A stretch of 64,000 bases of DNA, taken from NCBI RefSeq assembly GCF_003703975.1, contig NZ_QTJY01000004.1, positions 372,001 to 436,000 of the forward strand, read 5' to 3'. Positions 16,185-25,176 of the stretch are shown in pieces. Positions within the stretch are counted from its first letter, which is position 1. Each line of letters opens with the position of its first letter. A program made the translations under genes and the position numbers. The stretch comes from Larkinella soli. Lineage in GTDB: Bacteria > Bacteroidota > Bacteroidia > Cytophagales > Spirosomataceae. The notes under the pieces are model-generated. The model was not told the origin of the DNA. It ran no database searches and saw nothing but the letters and a program-made list of their open reading frames with translations.

Positions 16185-16556
16185 ATGAAGGTGGAACGAT
16201 GCAGATCGCTGCCGCAATGGTTCCTGCTGATCGTAGTCCTGCTGGTCCAGGCCTGTCAGAATCAGGCCGAAGAAGCGCCCGAAGGCTTGATCCCGGAGGA
16301 AAAAATGGCCCGGATTCTGACGGAAATCCACCTGGCCGAGGCCCGGGTCAGCCGCATGAGCCTGGGATCGCAGGACAGCAGCAGCCTGGTGTACAAACGC
16401 CTGGAAAAGCAGATTTTCCGCGAATTCAAGGTCGATACGACGGTTTATTCGAGGAGTTACACGTACTATTCCACACATCCGGCCAAACTGGCTGAAGTCT
16501 ACAAACGGGTCACGGAAGAACTGGAGCGACGGAAGAAACCGTCCAAAGCAAAGTGA
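16185..16556 (+). CDS. DUF4296 domain lipoprotein
   Basis: About 123 residues from the ATG at 16185. An in-frame ATG at 16152 is also possible and would add 11 residues. The signal ends in LLVQAC, a lipobox, so the protein is lipid-anchored. The body matches DUF4296 (EGLIPEEKMARILTEIHLAE, then YYSTHPAKLAEVYKRV), a short Bacteroidota family of unknown function. Divergent from the DUF58 operon. Confidence 0.85.
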   Translation: MKVERCRSLPQWFLLIVVLLVQACQNQAEEAPEGLIPEEKMARILTEIHLAEARVSRMSLGSQDSSSLVYKRLEKQIFREFKVDTTVYSRSYTYYSTHPAKLAEVYKRVTEELERRKKPSKAK

Positions 16557-16670
16557 GTTCTCCCAAACGGAAAACCGCCCCGGGCCGGGGTTCGTTTTTA
16601 ACGCTTTTTAGGAATTTCCATACGCAATTATCTTCGAAAAAGTTGTTATTTAGCTGGTAATGAATCCTTC

Positions 16671-17492
16671 GTGACCCTAAAACCCATTGGTCCATTGAAA
16701 GAGTGTCTGGTAGTCATCCCGACTTACAACGAAATTGAGAACATTGAGGCCATCATCCGGAAAGTGATGTCCCTGCCCGTTGCGTTCGACCTCCTGATCG
16801 TCGACGACGGGTCGCCGGACGGGACGGCCCTGCGGGTAAAAGCATTGCAATCCGAATATGAGACGGACGGGTCGCAGCGGCTGCACCTGCTGGAGCGTAA
16901 AGGAAAACTCGGCCTCGGAACGGCTTACATTGCCGGCTTTCGCCGGGCCTTCGAAGGACCTTACCGGTATCTGTTCGAAATGGATGCCGACTTTTCCCAC
17001 AACCCCGAAGATCTGGTGCGGCTTTACCGGGCCTGCGCCGGAGAGGGCTACGATGTGGCCGTCGGTTCGCGCTACATCCGGGGGGTCAATGTCGTCAACT
17101 GGCCGATGGGACGGGTGCTGATGTCTTATTTTGCCGGGCATTACGTCCGTTTTATCACCGGTATGCCGATCATGGACCCGACGGCGGGTTTTATCTGCTA
17201 CCGCCGGGAAGTCATGGAAACCATCCTCCACAATAACATCCGGTTTGTCGGTTATGCCTTCCAGATCGAGATGAAGTTTCTGGCCTGGAAATACGGTTAC
17301 CGGCTTACCGAAGTGCCGATCATCTTCACCGACCGGACAAAAGGCGTTTCGAAAATGTCGACCCGTATTTTTAAGGAGGCCGTCTTCGGCGTCATCCAGA
17401 TGAAAGTCGAAAGCTTCTTCCGGCGATACATCCCTCCCCGGAAAGTGCCGGCGCCGGTAGCCGAAAAACCGGAAACCACCGAAGCGGTGTGA
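16671..17492 (+). CDS. Polyprenol-phosphate mannosyltransferase-like GT2 glycosyltransferase
   Basis: 273 residues from a GTG start. Family 2 fold: VVIPTYNEIENIEAIIRKV at the N-terminus, LLIVDDGSPDGTA for nucleotide binding and FEMDADFSHNPEDL with the metal-binding Asp residues. The length and the absence of C-terminal membrane helices match dolichyl/polyprenyl-phosphate mannose synthases of the soluble type, which transfer a hexose from GDP or UDP to a lipid phosphate. The sugar is not determinable. The stop codon lies inside the 5' arm of a strong terminator, so the gene ends its transcript. Confidence 0.88.
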   Translation: MTLKPIGPLKECLVVIPTYNEIENIEAIIRKVMSLPVAFDLLIVDDGSPDGTALRVKALQSEYETDGSQRLHLLERKGKLGLGTAYIAGFRRAFEGPYRYLFEMDADFSHNPEDLVRLYRACAGEGYDVAVGSRYIRGVNVVNWPMGRVLMSYFAGHYVRFITGMPIMDPTAGFICYRREVMETILHNNIRFVGYAFQIEMKFLAWKYGYRLTEVPIIFTDRTKGVSKMSTRIFKEAVFGVIQMKVESFFRRYIPPRKVPAPVAEKPETTEAV

Positions 17493-17517
17493 GGTCAGTC
17501 CCTCACACCTTTTTTTT
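17486..17517 (+). terminator. Intrinsic terminator overlapping the glycosyltransferase stop codon
   Basis: GGTGTGAGG (17486-17494), a 6-base loop and CCTCACACC (17501-17509), then eight T. The stop codon TGA (17490-17492) is part of the stem. Confidence 0.92.
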
Positions 17518-17843
17518 GCGCTTCCCGGCGCTCCAGGCATCACTTTTCTCCGTTTTTCTTCCGTCCAGAGTCAAATATAATTGTACTTTATAAAGAATAT
17601 TTAAATTTTTCCAAGATCGCCCCTTCTCTGAGTATTCGGTTTTGTGCGAATAATCTTCTGATTTACCTTTTACTCTCCAAATTTCGTTTGGGTTGGCAAA
17701 GTTCAATTTCCTATTTGTGTCAACATTAAAATTGCACTGAACGTCAGGTGCTTAAATCGATGTGAACTTCCTATGCTCTTTCTATAGTTACTTTGCTGAA
17801 AAGATCCACATCACAATGATCATCACTGTAAACAAGAAAGATT
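17518..17843. other. AT-rich intergenic region without a convincing gene
   Basis: Together with the preceding terminator this leaves about 350 bases without a gene. An open frame of 67 codons on the minus strand (17503-17706) is Lys-rich and low-complexity and reads through the terminator, so I do not call it. The sequence TTACTTTG near 17790, one mismatch from a -7 element, may belong to the promoter of the gene at 17844. Nothing else is recognisable. Confidence 0.5.
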
Positions 17844-18188
17844 ATGAACACCGTAGTTAAAGCATCATTGATAGCCCTGGGTATGGGCTTCGTCATGATT
17901 TGTGTCGTCGACGCCGTCAATCCCCAATCCATTCTGGGTTGGCTGAGCGGTCAGTCAGCATCGAAAGCGCAGGTAACTGTTGTCGTCAATAAGGCGGATA
18001 ATCAGCCCATTACCGTGAAGTTGTCCAAACTGAACGGCGAGGTGGTTGCCAGCCAGCAACTCGAAGAAGGGAATATCGTTCACTTCGGTCTGAAAAATGC
18101 CGAAAACGGTACCTACCGGGTAGAAGTAACCGACGGACTCACCAGGAAGGTGAAAGAAGTTTCGCTGGTTGCTCAGAAACCGGTTTAA
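17844..18188 (+). CDS. Small secreted beta-sandwich-like protein of unknown function
   Basis: 114 residues. A hydrophobic N-terminal segment (LIALGMGFVMICVVDAV) acts as signal or anchor. The remaining 75 residues alternate polar and hydrophobic positions (ITVKLSKLNGEVV, then GTYRVEVTDG), a pattern resembling the small beta-sandwich of Bacteroidota C-terminal sorting domains but standing alone. A similar architecture is seen in the protein at 40282-40707. No family is recognised. It is flanked by terminators and is probably expressed on its own. Confidence 0.6.
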   Translation: MNTVVKASLIALGMGFVMICVVDAVNPQSILGWLSGQSASKAQVTVVVNKADNQPITVKLSKLNGEVVASQQLEEGNIVHFGLKNAENGTYRVEVTDGLTRKVKEVSLVAQKPV

Positions 18189-18214
18189 GCCATACCAATC
18201 GTAACGCTGTACGG

Positions 18215-18252
18215 GGGGCGGTTCCATTTGATGGGGCCGCCCCTACTTTTTT
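18215..18252 (+). terminator. Intrinsic terminator
   Basis: GGGGCGG (18215-18221), a 15-base loop and CCGCCCC (18237-18243), then TAC and six T. Lies 27 bases after the small secreted protein gene. Confidence 0.75.
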
Positions 18253-18308
18253 GGTTTATTTCAGTTAACTTAAAAACGCTTAGTTGAATTTGATTTGGTA
18301 AGACCTAT

Positions 18309-21300
18309 ATGCTTTCTTTCTTCAGGTTACTGTCGGCTGTCGGGCTGGTAGGAGGGGTGTTGTTTACGGCCGCAGCGCAGCAACCTTTGTTCAATGCCCG
18401 CCAGCGAGCCGCCCTCGACCGGATCGGCCGGGAAATCCAGCGCGAACGGAGCCGCTCCTACCGCCGGGCGGTCGAGACGGCCGTCCGTCGGCAGATTCCT
18501 CTGCGGCAGGAGCGGGCCGACGGTTCGGTGGTTATCGTGGACGGCGTCGACGAGCGGGGTAACCTGCTCTTCAAGGCCACCGGCAGCGCCACCCGCGCCG
18601 GCCAGACCACGCGCACCTCCGCCCTCTACGCCGGTGGTTCGCTCGGTTTGTCGCTGTCCGGCGCCGACACCACCGTTCGGGATCGACTCGGCGTCTGGGA
18701 TGGGGGCCGCATCCGCCAAAGCCACGTTGAACTTACCGGCCGCGTCACCCTGATCGACGATTCTCCTGGGATCCAGAACCACCCGACGCACGTGGCCGGT
18801 ATCCTGATCGGCGCCGGTCTGAACGAACGCGCCCGCGGCATGGCGTTCGGGGCCCGACTGAAGGCCTATGATTTCAGCAACGACGAAACCGAGGTGGCCT
18901 CGGCCGCTCCCGGCCTGCTGATTTCCAACCACTCCTACAACTACCAGGCCGGCTGGATCCTGAACAGCAACCGTTCGGGCGACGTCAAATGGGAATGGCA
19001 CGGCGACACGACCCTCAGCGCCACCGATGATTACAAATTCGGGCTTTACAACAGCGGTGCCCGCAACTGGGACCGCATTGCCTACAATGCGCCTTACTAT
19101 CTGCTGGTGAGGTCGGCCGGCAATTCGCACGGGCAGAACGGCCCCGGAGCCGGAGCACCGTACTGGCTCATCAACGGCGACGTCATCAGCCGCACCGCCC
19201 GAAGAGACCAGAGCGCCTACGACCTGATCTCCACCGACGCGAACGCCAAAAACATCCTGACGGTGGGCGCCGTCGGTGCCATTTCTACGGAATATTTCCG
19301 GCCCGCCGACGCCCGACTGGCCACTTTCAGCTCCTGGGGGCCTTCCGACGACGGGCGCATCAAGCCCGACCTCGTTGGGGTCGGGGTCAACGTACTCTCC
19401 TCCGGCTCGGCCGGCGATAACGCCTATACCTCGCTGTCGGGTACGTCGATGGCAACGCCCAATGTAGCCGGCTCCCTGCTGCTTCTCCAGGAACACTATG
19501 CCCGGCTGAACGCCGGTCGGCTGATGCGCTCCTCGACCCTGAAAGGAGTAGCGCTCCATACGGCCGACGAAGCGGGCGACGCTCCCGGCCCCGATTATCG
19601 CTTCGGTTGGGGCCTGCTCAACGCCGAACGGGCCGCCCGGGTCATCGGCAATACCGACCAAAGCCACCTGCTCGAAGAACGGACCCTGAATCAGGGCGAA
19701 ACCCAGACCGTCCGGCTGACGGCCTCCGGTCGAGGGCCGCTCATCGTCACCATCTGCTGGACCGATCCGGAAGGAACGGCCCTGCCGGCGGCAGTTTCCA
19801 GCGTCAACAACCGAACCCCCCGGCTGGTGAACGACCTCGACATCCGGGTTACCGACGGCACGCGAAGCCTGCTGCCCTGGGTACTCGATCCGGAAAACCC
19901 GGCCCGACCGGCCACGCCCGGGGATAACCTCCGCGACAATACCGAACAGGTCCTGATCGCGGATGCCGTTCCGGGGAAATCCTATACCCTGACGGTTTCG
20001 CACAAAAACGCTCTTCGGAGCGGAAAACAGGAGTTTGCGCTGATTATCAGCGGAATCGGCGGAAAGGAGTACTGCGTGTCCGGAGCCTCCTCTCCGGAGC
20101 GTACGCGCATCGACCGCGTACGGTTCGGGACCATCGACCGGGCCGGGGGGGAAGGATGCCGGACGTATTCCGACATCACGGCCGTCTCCACCACGGTCTC
20201 GGCCGGGCAGCGCGTTCCTCTGGAGGTACTGATCGGCAGTTGTGGCGAAAACCGGCAGACCGTCACCAAAGCCTTCGTCGACTGGAATCTCGACGGCGAC
20301 TTCGATGATCCGGACGAGTTGGCGGCCACGTCGGCGGCACTGACTTCACCGGCCACCTTTACCGCCACGGTGACCGTTCCCACAGGGCTGATCGACGGTC
20401 AGACCACCCGGCTGCGCATCGTTACGGTCGAAACCACTGAGGCCGGGGCGGTTTCGGCCTGCGGTACGTATCCCAACGGGGAAACGCAGGACTATCTGGT
20501 GCAGTTTGTCCGGCCCCGCGACGACGTGGGCATCAGCGCCCTGGTGTCGCCGGAGAACGGTTTCTGCGGTCAGAGCGAGATTCAAATCGTTGCGCGGGTG
20601 CGGAATTACGGCTCGGCGGCCCAGCGCAACATTCCGGTTACCGTTCAGGTGATGGCGCCTTTCGGCCGGGTGGTGGCTTCACTCCGGGATACGCTCCGGC
20701 AGACGCTCGAACCTGCGGCCGAGGCTCAGATCCTCCTGCGCGGGCCCGGAACTACCCAGGCGGCCACCGCCTATCGGTTTTCCATCCAAGCCCTGCTTCC
20801 GGGCGACCAGAATACCGCCAACAACCAGTTGGAAAGCATCCTGACCGCAGCCGCCGACCCTGGCGGACAGGGCCGATTTACGGCCATGAGCTGCGATACG
20901 GCGGTTTCTCTCCGAAACACCGGCACCGGCACGGCTTTCTGGTACGACGCGCCGACCGGAGGAAAGCTCCTGGGGGCCGGTAATCAGACGGTGGCCCTCT
21001 CCCGGCCGTCGGGTGGGGTATATTACGCTTCGCTCAACGACTTTTCCGGTCGGCTCGGTCCGGCCGGCAAGCAGGCGTTCGGCGGAGGATCCTACTCCGG
21101 AAACTTCGGCCCCGAGCCGCTGATCTCGACGCAGGTGCCGCTGGTGCTGGAACGGGCGAGGCTATATATCGGTACTGCCGGACGGCTGACGTTCACGGTA
21201 AAAAAACCGGACGGCACGCCGGTCTCCAGCGTCACGCTCGATGTTACGCCCACCCGCAACCCGGCAACCCCCCCCGGCAACCTGCCTTCCGGCCAGCAAT

Positions 21301-22319
21301 CTGACGACCCGAACGACATCGGGGCCGAATACTGGCTCAACCTCCGCATTCCTGAACCGGGCAATTACCGCATCGGCATCGAATACGAAGACGGAGCTAC
21401 CATTTTTCGGAGCAACGTCGGGGTGACGGGTTTTCCGTTCCGGATTCCGGACGTGGCCCGGCTGGACGGCGCTCTGTTCAACGGCGACACGATTACCAAC
21501 TCTTATTATTATCTGTACGACCTTCAGGTGAAATCGCTGGCCTGTGCGGTCCCGGCGCGGGTGCCGGTGACGGTGCAGCCGGGAACGGCCGTGCGCGCGT
21601 CGGTTACGGCGGAAGGCCCGACGACGATCTGCACCGGAAGCGCCGTGACGCTGCGGGCCGCCGAAGGGCCGGGCTATACCTACCAGTGGTTCCGGAACGG
21701 ACAGCCGGTGCCCGGCGCTACCCTGACGACCCTGACGGCTTCGACGGCCGGAAGCTATACCGTTCGGGTGGCGGGTGAATGCGTTCCGGTGATGTCTGCC
21801 CCGGTGGCAATCTCGGTCCGCCCGCCTGAAGTGCCGACCATCACCCGCGACGGCAATACCCTGACTTCCAGTGCAAGTGCCGACAACCAGTGGCTGTACA
21901 ACGGCCTGCCGATCACAGGTGCTACGCAGCGGACTTACGTGGCCCGGCAGTCGGGGCGGTATGCCGTCCGGGCCAACGTCAACGGCTGCGGAGAACTGGT
22001 TTCGCGCGAGATTGAACTGGAGGTGATCACGTCGGTCGGCAGCCCGTCAGTTTCTGCCGCCAGGTTCGTCCTTGCGCCTAACCCGGTTTCCCGGCAGGTG
22101 CGGATCGAATACGCGCCCGGTTCGGCCGGCAGCCGGAATTATTCGGTGCAACTGCTGGATGGGCGGGGCGTGGTGGTCCGGTCGGCGCAGCTGGTCAGAG
22201 CGGGAGATTCTTTCTCGGTCGGTCTCGATGTGAGTTCGGTCCCGGCCGGAACGTACGTGGTGCTGATCCGGGATGCAGAGGGCCGGAGCGTCGGACAGGG
22301 CAAAATGCTTAAATATTAA
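18309..22319 (+). CDS. Secreted S8 (subtilisin-like) serine peptidase with T9SS sorting domain
   Basis: 1336 residues. Signal peptide (to about residue 24); subtilisin domain with catalytic D131 (VWDGG), H161 (HPTHVAG), oxyanion-hole N272 (SAGNS) and S380 (SGTSMATP); a following beta domain; a GEVED-type domain with the acidic FVDWNLDGDFDDPDE loop at about 660-690; a CARDB-like domain (about 730-850); Ig-like domains (LTASTAGSYTVRVAGE); and a C-terminal type A sorting domain (FVLAPNPVSRQVRIEYAP and the final GQGKMLKY). It should cross the outer membrane by T9SS and be released or attached at the surface, likely for nutrient proteolysis. Monocistronic between terminators. Confidence 0.93.
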   Translation: MLSFFRLLSAVGLVGGVLFTAAAQQPLFNARQRAALDRIGREIQRERSRSYRRAVETAVRRQIPLRQERADGSVVIVDGVDERGNLLFKATGSATRAGQTTRTSALYAGGSLGLSLSGADTTVRDRLGVWDGGRIRQSHVELTGRVTLIDDSPGIQNHPTHVAGILIGAGLNERARGMAFGARLKAYDFSNDETEVASAAPGLLISNHSYNYQAGWILNSNRSGDVKWEWHGDTTLSATDDYKFGLYNSGARNWDRIAYNAPYYLLVRSAGNSHGQNGPGAGAPYWLINGDVISRTARRDQSAYDLISTDANAKNILTVGAVGAISTEYFRPADARLATFSSWGPSDDGRIKPDLVGVGVNVLSSGSAGDNAYTSLSGTSMATPNVAGSLLLLQEHYARLNAGRLMRSSTLKGVALHTADEAGDAPGPDYRFGWGLLNAERAARVIGNTDQSHLLEERTLNQGETQTVRLTASGRGPLIVTICWTDPEGTALPAAVSSVNNRTPRLVNDLDIRVTDGTRSLLPWVLDPENPARPATPGDNLRDNTEQVLIADAVPGKSYTLTVSHKNALRSGKQEFALIISGIGGKEYCVSGASSPERTRIDRVRFGTIDRAGGEGCRTYSDITAVSTTVSAGQRVPLEVLIGSCGENRQTVTKAFVDWNLDGDFDDPDELAATSAALTSPATFTATVTVPTGLIDGQTTRLRIVTVETTEAGAVSACGTYPNGETQDYLVQFVRPRDDVGISALVSPENGFCGQSEIQIVARVRNYGSAAQRNIPVTVQVMAPFGRVVASLRDTLRQTLEPAAEAQILLRGPGTTQAATAYRFSIQALLPGDQNTANNQLESILTAAADPGGQGRFTAMSCDTAVSLRNTGTGTAFWYDAPTGGKLLGAGNQTVALSRPSGGVYYASLNDFSGRLGPAGKQAFGGGSYSGNFGPEPLISTQVPLVLERARLYIGTAGRLTFTVKKPDGTPVSSVTLDVTPTRNPATPPGNLPSGQQSDDPNDIGAEYWLNLRIPEPGNYRIGIEYEDGATIFRSNVGVTGFPFRIPDVARLDGALFNGDTITNSYYYLYDLQVKSLACAVPARVPVTVQPGTAVRASVTAEGPTTICTGSAVTLRAAEGPGYTYQWFRNGQPVPGATLTTLTASTAGSYTVRVAGECVPVMSAPVAISVRPPEVPTITRDGNTLTSSASADNQWLYNGLPITGATQRTYVARQSGRYAVRANVNGCGELVSREIELEVITSVGSPSVSAARFVLAPNPVSRQVRIEYAPGSAGSRNYSVQLLDGRGVVVRSAQLVRAGDSFSVGLDVSSVPAGTYVVLIRDAEGRSVGQGKMLKY

Positions 22320-22362
22320 ATTCCGGTCAAACAGAAGACGGAGTTCGGGGGTTAAGCCACGG

Positions 22363-22397
22363 AAAGCCAAAACGTTGATTTTCAACACCGGCTTTTT
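22363..22397 (+). terminator. Weak two-part terminator-like hairpin
   Basis: AAAGCC (22363-22368) pairs with GGCTTT (22390-22395) and, inside it, GTTGA pairs with TCAAC. The hairpin ends in a run of six T. It lies between the S8 peptidase and the DeoC-like gene, and the stem is interrupted. Confidence 0.5.
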
Positions 22398-22420
22398 TCC
22401 TGAATAACCTTCCTGTAACC

Positions 22421-23113
22421 ATGAAACCGCATTTATTCTGCCATATTGAACGCACGGTCCTGAACCCCGGGATGTATATTGACGAACAGCACGATGCGCT
22501 CGACGAGGTGACCCACCTGGGTCTGGCCGGGCTGACGGTCTCGCCGTTCTGGGTGAAAAAATTCAGGCGGGATATGGGCACCCGGCACCCGGCCTCCCTC
22601 GCGACGGTAGTGGGTTTTCCGTATGGCTATCAGCGGACGGAAGCCAAGCAGACGGAAGTGGAATGGGCGCTGAAAGACGGAGCCTGCGACATCGAAGTCG
22701 TGGTGAATACGTCCGCCCTGTTTTCGCCGACCTCTGTCTGGATCAAGATTGAACTGGCCAAACTGGTGTCCATGATTCACGAGAAGGAAGCCCTGTTTAC
22801 GGTCGTGATCGAATCCGCTCTCCTGACCGACGACCAACTGAAAAAGATGATAAAGAAAGCAGCCGATGCAGGTGCCGACTACATCAAGGACGCCACGGGG
22901 GTGCTGCCGACGCGGTTCTCGGTGGAGCGGGCGCTGAAGTTCCGGCGGGAAGTACCCCGGGCCGTCGGCGTGAAAATCGTGGGCGACGGAGCTTCGCCGG
23001 ACGATTTGCGACGGATGGTCGAGGCCGGTATCGACCGGATTTCACTGGCCGACCCGGTCAGCCGGATTCTCGGGCAGTCGCTCACTCCGTTACTGCAATC
23101 CTTGCCTGAATGA
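22421..23113 (+). CDS. deoC: Deoxyribose-phosphate aldolase-like protein (divergent DeoC)
   Basis: 230 residues, the family length. The TIM-barrel landmarks are present: the Schiff-base lysine in GADYIKDATGV and the second lysine in AVGVKIVGDG. The motif that normally reads D-x-V-x-N with the catalytic aspartate is DIEVVVNTSAL, so glutamate sits where aspartate is expected, and the N-terminal IDHT reads IERT. It probably still forms or cleaves a carbon-carbon bond with an aldehyde, but substrate preference may differ from 2-deoxyribose 5-phosphate. Its last 32 bases overlap the convergent gene on the minus strand. Confidence 0.8.
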   Translation: MKPHLFCHIERTVLNPGMYIDEQHDALDEVTHLGLAGLTVSPFWVKKFRRDMGTRHPASLATVVGFPYGYQRTEAKQTEVEWALKDGACDIEVVVNTSALFSPTSVWIKIELAKLVSMIHEKEALFTVVIESALLTDDQLKKMIKKAADAGADYIKDATGVLPTRFSVERALKFRREVPRAVGVKIVGDGASPDDLRRMVEAGIDRISLADPVSRILGQSLTPLLQSLPE

Positions 23114-23993
23114 CCGGATGCTCCCCCTGCCCGGTGCGGGAGAAGGGCGTATGCCGGCGCCAGATGCCGCCGTTAATGCGCTCCCAGTAGGAGGCCGGCC
23201 GGAGGTCGCGGGAAAAAGCAAGGTATTGCCCGAAGCACTCACGCACTACCCGGAGTGGGCCTGACGGACCGGCTGAGAGGGAGAATCGATACCGGGCTTC
23301 ATGGGTAGGCAGCCATTCCATCGCTACAAATAAGCCCTCTTCCGGAAACCGGATGCCGTACCGGGACAGGTCGATCTCACACCAGCTGTTGCCGCGCCGG
23401 GCGGCCGTTACGACGCTTTCCGGCAGCAGGTCCTCGCCGGGGGCGCCCTCGGTGCAGGCATAGACCCGGACCCGGAACGGAGCCGTCGGAACCCCGCCCC
23501 TCGCCACCAGATACCGGACCTGATGCAGGTACCCACGGAGGTGGTCGGGATTCCGCAGGTGGAGGGCAAACTCAATGTTCCGGCCTGAACAGTTGCCCCA
23601 GACGATCGGTGACCGCTTTCGGATCGCTCCGGTGGTGAACAGCTTTGGTTTGGTTCCCCGGACGAGCACTTCCGGCAGCTGGGTCGGATTCGGGCGGAGT
23701 TGCCAGACGGTGGCGCCGGTCAGGTCGGCTACCGGGATGAGCCGCGTCTGGTAGCCGATGCACGCAATCAGGAGCGTATCCGCTTCCGATGGAATATGAG
23801 CCGAAAACCGCCCTTCGGCATCGGCATAGGTGCCGAACCGGTGCCGGGTTTCGGTAATCAGCGCATACGGGACCGGTCGGTGATCAGCTTCCGAAATGAT
23901 TACTCCGGTAATTATTTTTTGTGCAAGCAATAAAAAAGGTGTTGTTATAAAACTCAAAGTGAACAGAAGCCGGAGGTTGGGGTAAGTAAACAT
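23082..23993 (-). CDS. Secreted protein with carboxypeptidase-regulatory-like domain
   Basis: 303 residues. Signal peptide (LLFTLSFITTPFLLLAQ). Residues 27-100 form a carboxypeptidase D regulatory-like beta domain (ITGVIISEADHRPVPYALIT, then GRFSAHIPSEADTLLI). The remaining 200 residues (from about VLVRGTKPKLF) are a conserved-looking beta-rich region whose family I do not recognise. The domain order resembles the periplasmic start of TonB-dependent receptors without the plug and barrel. It converges with and overlaps deoC by 32 bases and is divergent from gcvT across about 90 bases. Confidence 0.75.
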   Translation of the reverse strand: MFTYPNLRLLFTLSFITTPFLLLAQKIITGVIISEADHRPVPYALITETRHRFGTYADAEGRFSAHIPSEADTLLIACIGYQTRLIPVADLTGATVWQLRPNPTQLPEVLVRGTKPKLFTTGAIRKRSPIVWGNCSGRNIEFALHLRNPDHLRGYLHQVRYLVARGGVPTAPFRVRVYACTEGAPGEDLLPESVVTAARRGNSWCEIDLSRYGIRFPEEGLFVAMEWLPTHEARYRFSLSAGPSGPLRVVRECFGQYLAFSRDLRPASYWERINGGIWRRHTPFSRTGQGEHPVIQARIAVTE

Positions 23994-24084
23994 GGAAAAC
24001 CGTTAACAATTCGATAGTTTTGCAAGCTGATTCGGCCCGGTAGGCGGGCCATATGAAAAATTGCCTTCTCACTTCGTCCAATCC

Positions 24085-25176
24085 ATGGAGTTAAAACATA
24101 TTCCCCTCGAATCGATTCACGTACAGCTTGGGGCAAAAATGGTGCCGTTTGCCGGTTTTCTGATGCCGGTGCGGTATTCGTCCGACATTGAAGAACACCA
24201 GACCGTCCGGAACGGCGTCGGTATTTTCGACGTGTCGCACATGGGCGAATTTATTCTGAAAGGTGAACGCGCCCGCGATCTGATTCAGAAAGTGTCGGCC
24301 AACGACGTTTCGCTGCTTTATGACGGCAAGGTGCAGTACAGCTACCTGCCCAACGACCGGGGCGGGGTGGTCGACGACCTGCTGATTTATCAGATCAGTG
24401 CAATCGAATATATGGTGGTCGTCAATGCCTCCAACATCGAAAAGGACTGGAACTGGATTCAAAGCCAGAACACGTTCGAGGTGGATATGGTCGACATTTC
24501 GGACGGCATGTGCCTGTTTGCCGTCCAGGGCCCGCGGGCGGCTCAAGCCCTCCAGCCGCTGACCAACGTGAAGCTCGATTCGATGTCGTATTACACCTTC
24601 GAGAAAACGGCTTTTGCCGGTTACCAGAATGTGATCGTCTCGGCGACGGGCTACACCGGGGCCGGCGGTTTCGAGATTTATGTCTCCAACGAGCAGGCGG
24701 AAGGCGTCTGGAAGGCGATCATGGAAGCCGGCGCGCCCTTCGGTATCAAACCGATCGGACTCGGCGCCCGCGATACCCTGCGGCTGGAGATGGGTTTCTG
24801 TCTCTACGGCAACGACGTCGACGACACCATATCCCCGCTGGAAGCCGGTCTGGGCTGGGTAACCAAGTTTTCGAAGGATTTTATCAACTCCGATCAGCTT
24901 AAAAAGCAGAAGGAACAGGGCATTCCGCGCCGACTGGTCGGCTTCGAGCTTCTCGACCGCGGCATTCCGCGCAGCCACTACGAGCTCTGCGACGCCGACG
25001 GAAACCGCATCGGCGAAGTGACGTCCGGTACGCAGTCGCCCACGCTTGGGAAAGGCATCGGTATGGGATACGTGCCGGCCGAATTCAGCAAACCGGGTAC
25101 CGAAATCTTCGTCAAAGTCCGCGACCGGCTGCTGAAAGCCCAGGTGGTGAAAATGCCTTTTGTTAAAAAATTATGA
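24085..25176 (+). CDS. gcvT: Glycine cleavage system T protein (aminomethyltransferase)
   Basis: 363 residues from the ATG at 24085 (ELKHIPLESIHVQLGAKMVP). The upstream TTG frame adds eight residues with no family support. The GcvT fold is clear: FAGFLMPVRYSS, IFDVSHMGEF, and the folate-binding core with VQGPRA and GYTGAGGFEIYV. It transfers the methylene group from aminomethyl-lipoyl-H protein to tetrahydrofolate. A -7-like TAGTTTTG at 24015-24022 precedes it, but I see no TTG at the right distance. Other glycine cleavage genes are not in the window. The comB-like gene overlaps its end by 4 bases. Confidence 0.95.
   Translation: MELKHIPLESIHVQLGAKMVPFAGFLMPVRYSSDIEEHQTVRNGVGIFDVSHMGEFILKGERARDLIQKVSANDVSLLYDGKVQYSYLPNDRGGVVDDLLIYQISAIEYMVVVNASNIEKDWNWIQSQNTFEVDMVDISDGMCLFAVQGPRAAQALQPLTNVKLDSMSYYTFEKTAFAGYQNVIVSATGYTGAGGFEIYVSNEQAEGVWKAIMEAGAPFGIKPIGLGARDTLRLEMGFCLYGNDVDDTISPLEAGLGWVTKFSKDFINSDQLKKQKEQGIPRRLVGFELLDRGIPRSHYELCDADGNRIGEVTSGTQSPTLGKGIGMGYVPAEFSKPGTEIFVKVRDRLLKAQVVKMPFVKKL

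Noticed and set aside
17503-17706. 67-codon Lys-rich frame on the minus strand
   Set aside because: Reads into a strong terminator, is low-complexity, and has no family resemblance.
18327-20003. 558-codon minus-strand frame
   Set aside because: Antisense to the S8 peptidase catalytic domain.
23994-24084. Glycine riboswitch upstream of gcvT
   Set aside because: Only about 90 bases are available and no glycine aptamer pattern is visible.
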